From: Myxococcales bacterium UBA1660
GTDB lineage: Bacteria > Myxococcota_A > Polyangia > Polyangiales > Houyiibacteriaceae
Direction: 5' to 3'
Length of the DNA: 64,000 nt
NCBI GenBank assembly: GCA_002320815.1
Contig: DCLA01000076.1
Coordinates: 5,192 to 69,191 of the forward strand
Shown here: positions 25,852 through 33,882 of the stretch, piece by piece
How the letters are laid out: each line of letters starts with the position of its first letter
Numbering within the stretch: the first letter of the stretch is position 1
Notes under the pieces: generated by a model
Told to the model about the DNA's origin: nothing
What the model saw: the letters and a program-made list of their open reading frames with translations, nothing else
The model's database searches: none
Translations under genes and position numbers: made by a program

Positions 25852-28374
25852 ATGCGCGCCAGCATCCAATGGCTCCGCGAGCTCACCGGCCTCGAGCTCT
25901 CCGTCCCCGAGCTCGCCGAGAAGCTCACCAGCATCGGCCTCGAGGTCGACGCCATCGAACACTTCGACGCTCCCGCCCACGTGGTGGTCGGGGAGATCCG
26001 CTCGAAGGAGAAGCACCCGGACAAGGACCGGCTCTCCATCGTGCGCGTCTTCGACGGCGAGAAGGAAGAGACCGTCATCTGCGGCGCGCCCAACGTGCCG
26101 GAGCCCGGGGGTCACATCCTCTTCGCTCGGGTGGGCGCCTCGCTCCTCCTGGAGGACGGGACCCGGCTGGACATCGCCGAGCGCACCATCGCCGGTGTCG
26201 CCAGCCGCGGCATGATCTGCAGCGAGACCGAGCTGCGCATCGGTAGCGGCAGCGCGGGCATCTTCGTCTTCGAGGACGAGCCCGGCGACGCGCCGGTGCC
26301 CGCCGCGGGGACTCCCCTGGCCGAAGCGCTCCCGGTGGGCGACACGGTCTTCGAGATCGGGCTGACGCCCAACCGGCCCGACTGCCTGGGTCACATCGGC
26401 ATCGCCCGCGACGTCGCGGCCATCTACGGGCAGACCTTCGAGATGCCCGCCGTGAAGGCGCCCGCCCGCGTGGCCCCCGGCGTCGCCGGCGTGGTCCCCG
26501 AGAGCGCCGAGCGCCGCGAGCTCGCCTGGGAGGGCGAGAGCGAGGAGACCGCGGTGGACGCCGCCGGCCTCGGGCCCTTCGCGGTGGAGATCGCCGACGC
26601 GTCGCGCTGCCCGCGCTACGGCGCGGCCTTCGTGCTCGGCGGGAAGGTCCAGAAGTCGCCCTTCTGGCTGCGGAACCGGCTCCACGTGCTGGGGCTCCGG
26701 CCGCGCTCGAACCTGGTCGACGTGACCAACTACGTGATGCTCGAGACCGGGCACCCCCTGCACGGCTTCGACCTGGAGACCCTGCGCGGCCGCAAGATCC
26801 TCGTCCGCACCGCCATCGAGGGCGAGACGATGACCACCCTCGACGACGAGGAGCGGACCCTCTCGGCCGACGACCTCCTCATCTGCGACGGGGAGGGCCC
26901 GGTGGCCATCGCCGGCGTCATGGGCGGCGAGGACAGCGAGATCGGCGACACCACCCGGCACGTGGCCATCGAGTGCGCCTACTTCGACCCGCGCTCCATC
27001 CGGCGGACGTCGCGGCGCCTGGGGATGCACACCGACGCCAGCCATCGCTTCGAGCGCGGCGTCGATCCCAACGACGTGCCCTACGTCCTCGCGCGCACCG
27101 CGGCCCTGATGGCCGAGCTCGGCGGCGGCGTGGCCCTGGCCGAAGGCATCGACGCCTACCCCGCGGCCATCGCCGCGGAGCGCATCGTGCTGCGTCACGA
27201 GCGGGTCGAGGCGCTGCTCGGCTTCTCCATCCCGGCGGCCACCGTGCGCTCGTGTCTGGAGCGCATCGGCTGCGTGATGAAGGGCGACTCCGAGCGGCTG
27301 GAGGTCTACGCGCCGACCTGGCGACCGGACCTGCACATCGAAGAGGACCTCATCGAAGAGGTCGTGCGCATCCACGGCTACGAGCACGTCCCGGCGCTGG
27401 TCCCGGCCATCCGGCCGAGCCGTAGCGGGTCGCCGCTGCGCTCGAGCTTCGAGCGCCGCGTGAAGGAAGCGGCCGCGTCGGTCGGTCTCTACGAGGCCAT
27501 CTCCTACGCCTTCGTCTCCCCCGCCGAGCTCCGCAAGGCGCGGGCGAGCGAGGACGTGGTGAAGCTCGCCAACCCGCTCAGCGAGGAGCGCTCGGTGATG
27601 CGCACCTCGCTCCTGCCCGGCCTGGCCAGCGCGGCCCGGCAGGCGCTCCGGCGCCAGGCCCCCGGCGTCCGCCTCTTCGAGGTCGGGCGCACCACGCACC
27701 CGCGCGATGGCCAGCTCCCCGAGGAGCGCGAGACCCTGGCGATCTTCCTCGCTGGCGCCGCCCACGGCCCCGACGGGAACACCTGGATCGGCGGTGAGCG
27801 CGCCTACGACTTCTACGACCTCAAGGGCTTCGTGGAGAGCGTCGTCGACGGCATCACCGGTCGCCGCGTGGCCCTCGCGCCCGAGGCCGGCGTGCCCCCG
27901 TGGGCGCACCCGCGGCGCGTGGGCTCCATCGAGCTCGACGGCCGGCGCATCGGCGTCGCCGCCGAGCTGCACCCCGAGGTCGGCGAGGCCTTCGAGCTCG
28001 AAGACGTCCGCGGTCAGCTCGCGCTGATCGACCTGGACGTGCTCCGCACCTTGGTCGGCGACATGGACCCGCCGCGCGCGCCGGAGCTCCCCCGGGTGCC
28101 CGCCGTGGTCCGCGACATCGCGCTCGTGGTCGCGCGCGAGCACACCGCCGGCAGCATCGCCGAGGTGCTCGGCGAGGGCGGCGGCGCGCTGGTCGAGTCG
28201 GTGACCCTCTTCGACCTCTACGAAGGCAAGGGCGTCCCCGAGGGCCGCCGGAGCCTCGCGTTCCGGATCGTGTACCGGGACCCCGAGTCCACCCTGACCG
28301 ACAAGGTCGTCGACAAGGCGCACGCCAAGGCCGCGAAGGCGGCCAAGGAGCGCTTCCAGGCCGAGCTCCGCTGA
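25852..28374 (+). CDS. pheT: phenylalanyl-tRNA synthetase beta subunit
   Basis: 840 residues. Domains in order: an EMAP-like tRNA-binding domain (VVVGEIRSKEKHPDKDRL, residues about 43-150), B3/B4 editing region (GLRPRSNLVDVTNYVMLETGHPLHGFD in pieces), B5 DNA-binding-like domain, the catalytically inactive core (GLYEAISYAFVSP, NPLSEERSVMRTSLLPGL) and the C-terminal ferredoxin-fold anticodon-binding domain ending FQAELR. Length is that of the family. The subunit recognises tRNA-Phe and removes mischarged tyrosine. Confidence 0.95.
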   Translation: MRASIQWLRELTGLELSVPELAEKLTSIGLEVDAIEHFDAPAHVVVGEIRSKEKHPDKDRLSIVRVFDGEKEETVICGAPNVPEPGGHILFARVGASLLLEDGTRLDIAERTIAGVASRGMICSETELRIGSGSAGIFVFEDEPGDAPVPAAGTPLAEALPVGDTVFEIGLTPNRPDCLGHIGIARDVAAIYGQTFEMPAVKAPARVAPGVAGVVPESAERRELAWEGESEETAVDAAGLGPFAVEIADASRCPRYGAAFVLGGKVQKSPFWLRNRLHVLGLRPRSNLVDVTNYVMLETGHPLHGFDLETLRGRKILVRTAIEGETMTTLDDEERTLSADDLLICDGEGPVAIAGVMGGEDSEIGDTTRHVAIECAYFDPRSIRRTSRRLGMHTDASHRFERGVDPNDVPYVLARTAALMAELGGGVALAEGIDAYPAAIAAERIVLRHERVEALLGFSIPAATVRSCLERIGCVMKGDSERLEVYAPTWRPDLHIEEDLIEEVVRIHGYEHVPALVPAIRPSRSGSPLRSSFERRVKEAAASVGLYEAISYAFVSPAELRKARASEDVVKLANPLSEERSVMRTSLLPGLASAARQALRRQAPGVRLFEVGRTTHPRDGQLPEERETLAIFLAGAAHGPDGNTWIGGERAYDFYDLKGFVESVVDGITGRRVALAPEAGVPPWAHPRRVGSIELDGRRIGVAAELHPEVGEAFELEDVRGQLALIDLDVLRTLVGDMDPPRAPELPRVPAVVRDIALVVAREHTAGSIAEVLGEGGGALVESVTLFDLYEGKGVPEGRRSLAFRIVYRDPESTLTDKVVDKAHAKAAKAAKERFQAELR

Positions 28375-28486
28375 GGCCGGCAGCGCGGGAACGCCGGGAA
28401 AACCGGGATCCCGCAAGCGGTTGAAATATGGAGCGAATCATGGTTGGCTACCCCTCCCCGACGGCAAGGCCGAGGGGGAGGGAACG

Positions 28487-28825
28487 ATGACGAAGGCGGA
28501 GATCATCGACGCGGTCTACGAGAAGGTGGGTGGCTTCTCGAAAAAGGAAGCCGCGGAGATCGTGGAGGCCGTCTTCGACGTGATGAAGGAAGTTCTCGCC
28601 GACGGCGCGAACATCAAGATCTCGGGCTTCGGCAAGTTCGAGGTGCGCGACAAGAAGGAGCGCGTCGGTCGCAACCCGCAGACCGGCGAGCCCATCCCGA
28701 TCAGCGCGCGGCGCGTCCTCTCGTTCAAGCCGAGCCAGGTGCTCAAGGGCGTTCTGAACCCGCACAAGGAGCGGCTGAAGCGCGAGAGCAACGACGACGA
28801 CGCCCCGGCGGACGACGCCGGCTGA
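28487..28825 (+). CDS. ihfA: integration host factor subunit alpha
   Basis: 112 residues. MTKAEIIDAVYEKVGGFSKKEAAEIVEAVFDVMKE is the HU/IHF dimerisation arm; the DNA-binding beta arm is ISGFGKFEVRDKKERVGRNPQTGEPIPI with the intercalating proline in RNPQTGE. The C-terminal 15 residues are an acidic tail (NDDDAPADDAG) longer than in E. coli. GGGGGAGGGAACG just before ATG 28487 fixes the start; a frame open from 28421 is probably untranslated. Position directly after pheT matches the usual pheST-ihfA order, supporting IHF over HU. Confidence 0.9.
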   Translation: MTKAEIIDAVYEKVGGFSKKEAAEIVEAVFDVMKEVLADGANIKISGFGKFEVRDKKERVGRNPQTGEPIPISARRVLSFKPSQVLKGVLNPHKERLKRESNDDDAPADDAG

Positions 28826-28866
28826 GGCCGGTGACGCGAGAAGTTGCTCGAAGACGCATTTCTCGC

Positions 28867-28894
28867 TTGCCTCCCCCGCACACCGGGCTATGGT
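28867..28894 (+). promoter_or_regulatory. possible promoter of tRNA-Pro
   Basis: TTGCCT (28867-28872), 16-nt spacer, TATGGT (28889-28894), about 33 nt before the mature tRNA. Read by eye. Confidence 0.42.
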
Positions 28895-28927
28895 CCGCGT
28901 CCCCTGACCGCTTCGGCGGTCTTCGGC

Positions 28928-29001
28928 CGGGGCGTAGCGCAGCCTGGTAGCGCACCATACTGGGGGTGTGGGGGTCGCTGGTTCGAATCCAGTCGCCCCG
29001 A
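28928..29001 (+). tRNA. tRNA-Pro (anticodon GGG)
   Basis: Acceptor CGGGGCG/CGCCCCG, D-arm GCGC/GCGC, anticodon stem CCATA/TGTGG with loop CTGGGGG, T-arm CTGG with TTCGAAT. Anticodon GGG decodes CCC and CCU. ACCG follows, so CCA is not fully encoded. Confidence 0.95.
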
Positions 29002-29008
29002 CCGGCAA

Positions 29009-29043
29009 GGCCCGACGCGAGAAATCACGTCGGGCCTTTTTTT
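29009..29043 (+). terminator. strong intrinsic terminator after tRNA-Pro
   Basis: GGCCCGACG (29009-29017) and CGTCGGGCC (29028-29036) form a perfect 9-bp stem, followed by seven T residues. It ends the thrS-ihfA-tRNA block. Confidence 0.93.
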
Positions 29044-29060
29044 ATCCGTCCCCCGCCCCA

Positions 29061-29273
29061 CCGACTTGCATAAGGGACGCTCTTGCACACTGGCACAAGG
29101 GACGCTCCTTCCCCCCGCGCTCCCCGTGATCGCGCCCTGGCACCTACCTTCAGCCCGCCCTCCGCGCCCGCGACTTGCAGAAGGGACGCTCTTGCACACT
29201 GGCACAAGGGACGCTCCTTGCTGCCGACTTGCACAAGGGACGCTCTTGCACACTGGCACAAGGGACGCTCCTT
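29061..29273 (+). repeat. family A dispersed repeat, three forward copies
   Basis: Copies of about 50 bp occur at 29061-29110, 29171-29219 and 29224-29273. Each begins CGACTTGCA, contains AAGGGACGCTC twice separated by TTGCACACTGGCAC, and ends CCTT. The copies differ at one or two bases. The 60 nt between the first two is unrelated sequence. The stretch 29044-29366 holds nothing else except a pseudopilin tail remnant. Confidence 0.9.
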
Positions 29274-29281
29274 GCTGCCGG

Positions 29282-29332
29282 TCACTCCTCGTCGTCGCCG
29301 GTCCCGAAGACCCCATCCCTACCAGCCGAGCC
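29282..29332 (-). pseudogene. remnant of a pseudopilin C-terminus
   Basis: Minus-strand codons ending at TGA 29282 read GSAGRDGVFGTGDDEE, which parallels the last residues of the next gene upstream (VSAGADGLFGTRDDID). No start or body belongs to it. It looks like the tail of a second, deleted copy of the pseudopilin-like gene. The match is short, so chance cannot be excluded. Confidence 0.4.
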
Positions 29333-29366
29333 CTCACGCCGGCGCGGCGGCCTTGGCGTCCGGCGG

Positions 29367-29747
29367 TCAGTCGATGTCATCACGAGTCCCGAAGAGGCCA
29401 TCGGCGCCGGCGCTGACGATGCGCACGCGGGTGCCATCGCACTCGATGGTGAACGGGTGTCCCCACGGATCGAGCAGGGACTTGTCGGCGTCGATGAAGC
29501 CACCGTCCACGAGCTGGTGTGTGCAGGGGCAGCCGGCGTCCGGATGTTCGGCTACGAACATCGTGGTCGCCGAGCGGAGCGCCTGGGCCTGGGTGAAGCC
29601 CGTGTCGAGCCTGCACGGCTCGAAGCGCGCCCGGTCGACGGCTCCGCCGAGTCCACCGAGAGCGAGGGCGAGCAGCGCGACCCGAAGCCCCCGACGTCGG
29701 AGGAGCGGCGGCCGCGGAGCGGGATGGAGGAGTTCGTCTGGGCGCAT
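29367..29747 (-). CDS. small pseudopilin-like (GspG-type) exported protein
   Basis: 126 residues from ATG 29747 (a GTG at 29765 is also in frame). A basic start (LLRRRGLRVALLALALGGLGG) leads into one hydrophobic helix; the C-terminal half has the type II secretion major-pseudopilin layout: ALRSATTMFVAEHPDAGCPCTHQLVDGGFI, LLDPWGHPF and IVSAGADGLFGTRDDID, the last being the calcium-binding end of GspG. The usual prepilin cleavage motif (G before FTLIE) is absent, so it is not a normal processed pseudopilin. CPC may form a disulfide. It stands alone, flanked by inverted arrays of the family A repeat. Confidence 0.68.
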   Translation of the reverse strand: MRPDELLHPAPRPPLLRRRGLRVALLALALGGLGGAVDRARFEPCRLDTGFTQAQALRSATTMFVAEHPDAGCPCTHQLVDGGFIDADKSLLDPWGHPFTIECDGTRVRIVSAGADGLFGTRDDID

Positions 29748-29875
29748 CGCGGCGGCGTGACTCACGAAGTGTGCCGCCGCGCGGCGCGCGCGAATGCCGA
29801 GCCAGCGGAGTCGGACCGCCCAGCCGAGATGTCAGCGTGTCGGTGCCGCCGGACGGGGATGACGACCTGGCGACG

Positions 29876-30035
29876 AAGGAGTGTCCCTTGTGCCAGTGTG
29901 CAGGAGCGTCCCTTGTGCAAGTCGCGGGGTGCGCTGGGGCGGCGCGGACGAGCGCGATGAGTGATAAACGCGGAGCGTGGGCGGCAAGGAGCGTCCCTTG
30001 TGCCAGTGTGCAAGAGCGTCCCTTATGCAAGTCGG
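29876..30035 (-). repeat. family A dispersed repeat, two inverted copies
   Basis: Copies on the minus strand at 29876-29924 and 29986-30035 match the forward copies at 29061-29273 almost base for base. With those they enclose about 600 bp holding the pseudopilin-like gene. The interval 29748-30073 holds no other gene I can support. Confidence 0.9.
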
Positions 30036-30073
30036 GGTGCGCGGGGGGCGCGCATTTGGTAGCCCTCTCGGCG

Positions 30074-30853
30074 ATGGCCGAGCGCCCCCTGATCCTGGTG
30101 AGCAACGACGACGGCGTGAACGCCGAGGGCAACATCGTGTTGCGCGAGGCCCTCGCCGAGTGGGCCGATGTGGTCACGGTGGCGCCGCTGCACGAGCAGA
30201 GCGGCCAGAGCCACGCGATCTCGCTGCACCGTCCGCTTCGGCACCGGCAGCTCGACGAGCGCACCCACGCCATCGACGGCACACCCGTCGACTGCGTCTA
30301 CGTCGCGCTCTTCCGCGAGGACCTCTTGCCGCGCCGGCCGGACATGGTGGTCAGCGGCATCAACCACGGGCCCAACCTCGGCGCCGACGTGCACTACTCG
30401 GGCACGGTGGCCGCCGCCCGCGAGGGCGCCCTCCGCGGCATCCCGGCCATCGCGTTCTCCGCCCTCGGCGGCCTCGCCGCCCTCGCGCCCGCGGCCACCC
30501 ACGCCAGCGCACTCGCCCGCCGCGCGTTCGAAGCGACGCACCCCGAGGGCCGCCCGCTGCTCCTCAACGTGAACATCCCCACCGAGGTCCGCGGGATCCG
30601 CGCGACCCGGCTCGGGCACCGCCAGTACTCCGAGGGAGTCGACGTGCGGAAGGATCCCCGCGGCGGCGACTACTACTGGATCGGTGGGCCCGGCGGCGTG
30701 AAGCACCCGCCGATGGACCACGCGGACACCGCCGCGGTCGACGCGGGCTTCATCTCCATCACCCCGCTCTCCCTCCGGGCCACCAACGCCGACCACCTCG
30801 CCTTCGCGAGCTGGGTCGCCGGTGACGCCCCCGCATCCACCCCCGAGCCCTGA
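30074..30853 (+). CDS. surE: 5'/3'-nucleotidase SurE
   Basis: 259 residues. SurE removes phosphate from nucleoside monophosphates and is often tied to stationary-phase survival. The metal-binding set is present: ILVSNDDG (N11, D12, D13), the serine of HEQSGQSHA, and VVSGINHGPNLGADVHYSGTVAAAREG in pieces, all hallmarks. The start is ATG 30074; the longer frame runs through the family A repeats. TAGCCC lies 8 nt before the ATG. apt follows 8 nt after the stop, forming a nucleotide-salvage pair. Confidence 0.93.
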   Translation: MAERPLILVSNDDGVNAEGNIVLREALAEWADVVTVAPLHEQSGQSHAISLHRPLRHRQLDERTHAIDGTPVDCVYVALFREDLLPRRPDMVVSGINHGPNLGADVHYSGTVAAAREGALRGIPAIAFSALGGLAALAPAATHASALARRAFEATHPEGRPLLLNVNIPTEVRGIRATRLGHRQYSEGVDVRKDPRGGDYYWIGGPGGVKHPPMDHADTAAVDAGFISITPLSLRATNADHLAFASWVAGDAPASTPEP

Positions 30854-30861
30854 AGAGACCC

Positions 30862-31398
30862 ATGAGCCACGACGCCGCGCTGCAGGCTGCCCTCGAGCCC
30901 CACATCCGTGACATCCCCGACTTCCCCAAGCCGGGCATCGTCTTCAAGGACATCACCCCGCTGCTCGCGTCGCCGGAGGCGTTCAATCGCTGCCTCGACG
31001 GCCTCGCGGCGGTGACCACCGAGGCCATCGACGTGGTGGTCGGCATCGAGTCGCGCGGCTTCATCTTCGGCGCCGCCCTCGCGGCGCGGAAGCGCCTGCC
31101 CTTCGTGCCCGCCCGCAAGCCCGGCAAGCTCCCCGCCGACACGGTGAAGATGGAGTACGCGCTGGAGTACGGCACCGACGCGCTGGAGATCCACCGGGAC
31201 GCCATCGCGCCGGGCAAGAAGGTGCTCGTCGTCGACGACCTGCTGGCCACCGGCGGCACCGCCCAGGCCTGCGGCGACCTGGTGCGCGAGATCGGCGGCG
31301 AGGTCGCGGGCTACGCCTTCGTGATCGACCTGGCCTTCCTGGGCGGCGCCGCCAAGCTCGCCCCCGCGCCGGTCCACGCGCTCATCCGCTACGAGTAG
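30862..31398 (+). CDS. apt: adenine phosphoribosyltransferase
   Basis: 178 residues. Converts adenine and PRPP to AMP. IRDIPDFPKPGIVFKDITPLL opens the protein, GIESRGFIFG is the hood region, and the PRPP loop is VLVVDDLLATGGT. Full family length. Directly behind surE, so the two probably share a transcript. Confidence 0.95.
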   Translation: MSHDAALQAALEPHIRDIPDFPKPGIVFKDITPLLASPEAFNRCLDGLAAVTTEAIDVVVGIESRGFIFGAALAARKRLPFVPARKPGKLPADTVKMEYALEYGTDALEIHRDAIAPGKKVLVVDDLLATGGTAQACGDLVREIGGEVAGYAFVIDLAFLGGAAKLAPAPVHALIRYE

Positions 31399-31432
31399 CG
31401 CGCGCGGCGGCGGCTCGCGCGACGCGAGTCGC

Positions 31433-31509
31433 TGGCGCTCCCGGGAGGATTCGAACCTCCGACCTTCAGCTTAGGAAGCCGCTGCTCTATCCAGCTGAGC
31501 TACGGGAGC
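31433..31509 (-). tRNA. tRNA-Arg (anticodon CCT)
   Basis: Reading the minus strand: acceptor GCTCCCG/CGGGAGC, D-arm GCTC/GAGC, anticodon loop TTCCTAA with CCT at 34-36 decoding AGG, T-arm GGAGG/CCTCC with TTCGAAT. The CCA end is encoded (31435-31433), unlike the other two tRNAs here. One pair at the top of the anticodon stem is mismatched (G-A). Confidence 0.95.
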
Positions 31510-31768
31510 GGGAGCAGACCCATAGCACGTCTGTCTCCGCGGGCGAGACCGGAGCGCGCTGGCGAGCGCGAGCCGACCGCGTTCCCGGAGGGCCCACGCC
31601 GGCGAACGGACCCCGCGGACGGCCGCCCACGCCCGAACTCGGCGTCACCTGTGGTCGTCCGCACGAACCGGTTGCACCGGCCCTCGCGCTCCTGAAACGG
31701 TCCCCCGCATTCGTTGCAGCGCGGTTCATCCGCGCGCCGAAGCCGGGGCTTTTCCCGCGAACGGCCGG

Positions 31769-31785
31769 TTGGCACGCGCGATGCT
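31769..31785 (+). promoter_or_regulatory. sigma-54 (RpoN) promoter
   Basis: TTGGCACGCGCGATGCT matches the sigma-54 consensus TGGCACg-N4-TTGCw at all but one position, with GG and GC exactly 12 nt apart. The expected start at about 31797 gives a 20-nt leader with GAGAGGAG before the ATG at 31817. The 259 nt between tRNA-Arg and this site hold no gene I can support and could contain the enhancer site. Confidence 0.65.
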
Positions 31786-31816
31786 CCGTCATGGGGTCGA
31801 GAGAGGAGTTCACCCC

Positions 31817-32704
31817 ATGAACATCGAGACCTTCTACCACGAGCCGACCTACACCCTGACCTACCTGGTGTGGGATCCGGCGACCAAGGACGCGGTCGTG
31901 ATCGATCCCGTTCTCGACTACGACCCCCTGGGCTCGCAGACCGACACCACGGCGCTGCGCGAGCTGGACGCGCGCATCGCCGAGCTCGGCGTGAACCTGC
32001 GCTTCGTGCTCGAGACCCACGCCCACGCCGACCACCTGAGCGGCAGCCAGTACCTCAAGCGCAAGCACGACGCGCCGGTCGCCATCGGCGAGCACATCAA
32101 GGTGGTCCAGGAGACCTTCAAGGGGATCTTCGACCTGCCCCAGGAGTTCGCCACCGACGGCAGCCAGTTCGACCAGCTCGTCCGCGAGGGCGAGACCCTC
32201 CAGGCGGGCTCCATCCCCGTCGAGGTCATCGAGACCCCCGGTCACACGCCCGCGTGCGTCACCTACAAGATCGGCGACGCGCTCTTCACCGGCGACGCGC
32301 TCTTCATGGACGACTACGGCACCGGCCGCTGCGACTTCCCCAAGGGCAGCGCCGAGGCCCTCTACGACTCCATCCGCAAGCTCTACGCGCTGCCCGACGA
32401 CACCCGGGTCTTCGTGGGCCACGACTACCAGCCCGGCGGTCGCGAGGTGAAGTGGGAGACCACCATCGGGAAGTCCAAGGCGAACAACCCGCAGCTCAAG
32501 GGTGACACCTCCCGGGAGGAGTTCGTCCGCTTCCGCACCGAGCGCGACGCGAAGCTCTCCGCGCCCCGGCTGCTCTTCCAGAGCGTGCAGGTCAACGTGG
32601 ACGCGGGGCACATCCCCGGTCTCCACGGCAACGGCGTGCGCTACCTGCGGATGCCCCTGAATCTCTTCGGGCCCACCGACGAGGTCGGCCAGAAGCTCGA
32701 CTGA
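31817..32704 (+). CDS. metallo-beta-lactamase-fold persulfide dioxygenase-like protein
   Basis: 295 residues. ETHAHADHLSGSQYLK is the metal motif of ETHE1-type persulfide dioxygenases, with GHTPACVTY, LFTGDALFMDDYGTGRCDF and FVGHDYQPGG supplying the remaining ligands. Such enzymes oxidise glutathione persulfide to sulfite in sulfide detoxification. The C-terminal 60 residues (TSREEFVRFRTERD onward) form the usual family end. ATG 31817 is chosen over a GTG-like upstream frame because of GAGAGGAG and the conserved MNIETFYHEPT. The sigma-54 promoter implies activator-dependent expression. Confidence 0.85.
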   Translation: MNIETFYHEPTYTLTYLVWDPATKDAVVIDPVLDYDPLGSQTDTTALRELDARIAELGVNLRFVLETHAHADHLSGSQYLKRKHDAPVAIGEHIKVVQETFKGIFDLPQEFATDGSQFDQLVREGETLQAGSIPVEVIETPGHTPACVTYKIGDALFTGDALFMDDYGTGRCDFPKGSAEALYDSIRKLYALPDDTRVFVGHDYQPGGREVKWETTIGKSKANNPQLKGDTSREEFVRFRTERDAKLSAPRLLFQSVQVNVDAGHIPGLHGNGVRYLRMPLNLFGPTDEVGQKLD

Positions 32705-32759
32705 GCTTCGCGTCGGAGCCTCGGTCCCCGAGCGTTCCCACCCGAGCCCCTTCCGAGCT

Positions 32760-32806
32760 CGACGCGCCCCGAGCGGCCCCATGGCCCTCGGGGCGCGTCG
32801 CTTTCT
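32760..32806 (+). terminator. strong hairpin terminator
   Basis: CGACGCGCCCCGAG (32760-32773) and CTCGGGGCGCGTCG (32787-32800) form a perfect 14-bp stem around a 13-nt loop, followed by CTTTCT. It ends the dioxygenase transcript. Confidence 0.75.
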
Positions 32807-32841
32807 GGAGACGCGCGGCGCGGGCGTGCTAGCGGAGGGGG

Positions 32842-33813
32842 GTGCAACCTCGGCTCAAGGTGATCGGTGTGGGGGGCGCGGGTGGCAACGCCATCGCCGC
32901 CCTCGCCAAGGACGTGCCCGCGGGTCTCGACCCGCAGTCGGACCTCTGGGTGGCCAACACGGACGCTCAGGCCCTGCGCAGCCACGACGCGCTGCGCACG
33001 CTCGCGCTCGGCCCCAAGCGAACCGGCGGCCTGGGCGCCGGCGGACGACCCGAGGTCGGCGAGGCCGCGGCCATCGACTCCGCCCGCGACATCACCGACG
33101 CCCTCGAGGGCGCCAACCTGGTCTTCGTGACCGCGGGCATGGGGGGCGGCACCGGGACCGGAGCGGCCGCGGTGGTCGCCGCCGCGGCTCGCGAGGTCGG
33201 CGCGCTCACCATCGGGGTCTTCAGTCGCCCCTTCGCCTTCGAAGGCCGTCGCCGGGCCAAGGCCGCGGACGAGGGGCTCGCGCGGACCGAGGAGCAGGTG
33301 GACTGCTGCGTGGTCATCGAGAACCAGCACCTCCTCCAGGGCGACCTCTCCATGCAGCAGGCCTTCGCGCGCGCCGACGAGGTGCTCGCCGCCGGCGTGC
33401 GGGGCATCGGCGCGCTCCTCGGCGGCCGCGGCATGATCAACCTCGATCTCGCGGACCTCGCGGTCTGCCTGCAGGTCGGCGGTCGCGCCGTGCTCGGTCT
33501 GGGCGAAGGCCCCGACCCGCTCATCGCCGCGCAACGCGCGGTGGCCTGTGACCTCCTGGCGGACACCGATCTCACCGGCGCCGGTGGGCTGCTCATCAGC
33601 TTCCGCGGACCGCGCTCCCTCGGGCTTCGAGCCATCGACCAGGCGGCCACCTGGCTCGCCGATCAGGTCGACCCCGACGCCGAGGTCCACTTCGGCCTGG
33701 TCACCGACGACTCCATCGCCCACGTCGAAGCCACCGTGGTGGCCACCGGCCTCGGTCGCGAGCCCGTGCAGGTCGCGCCCGCCGCGCCCCGCAACGCGCT
33801 CGTCATGCTCTGA
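32842..33813 (+). CDS. short FtsZ-family GTPase (FtsZ paralogue)
   Basis: 323 residues from GTG 32842. FtsZ polymerises with GTP to guide cell division. The core is present: GVGGAGGNAI, NTDAQAL, the tubulin signature GMGGGTGTGAA (about 99-109), FSRPFAFEGRRR and a T7 loop with NLDLADLAVCLQVGG retaining catalytic acids. It is about 60-80 residues shorter than typical FtsZ, ending just after the C-terminal domain with no linker and no conserved tail (DxPxFLR) for FtsA/SepF binding. It lies outside the division-wall cluster, alone between a terminator and a convergent gene. Probably a second, specialised FtsZ. Confidence 0.82.
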   Translation: MQPRLKVIGVGGAGGNAIAALAKDVPAGLDPQSDLWVANTDAQALRSHDALRTLALGPKRTGGLGAGGRPEVGEAAAIDSARDITDALEGANLVFVTAGMGGGTGTGAAAVVAAAAREVGALTIGVFSRPFAFEGRRRAKAADEGLARTEEQVDCCVVIENQHLLQGDLSMQQAFARADEVLAAGVRGIGALLGGRGMINLDLADLAVCLQVGGRAVLGLGEGPDPLIAAQRAVACDLLADTDLTGAGGLLISFRGPRSLGLRAIDQAATWLADQVDPDAEVHFGLVTDDSIAHVEATVVATGLGREPVQVAPAAPRNALVML

Positions 33814-33882
33814 GCGCCGCTTGGCCGCGCACCAAGCCGCTGCCGCGCCCCGTTCCGCCGGTGCGCTGCTCGGCCGCCGCGC

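Noticed and set aside
28421..28486. Longer start for ihfA
   Set aside because: The added residues are not IHF-like and the Shine-Dalgarno precedes ATG 28487.
29061..30035. CRISPR array
   Set aside because: The repeats occur in both orientations with irregular spacing, contain internal duplications, and no cas genes are present.
31500..31775. Minus-strand ORF with CNECG motif (zinc-ribbon-like)
   Set aside because: It overlaps tRNA-Arg, lacks a start with a ribosome-binding site, and the rest is low-complexity Arg-rich translation.
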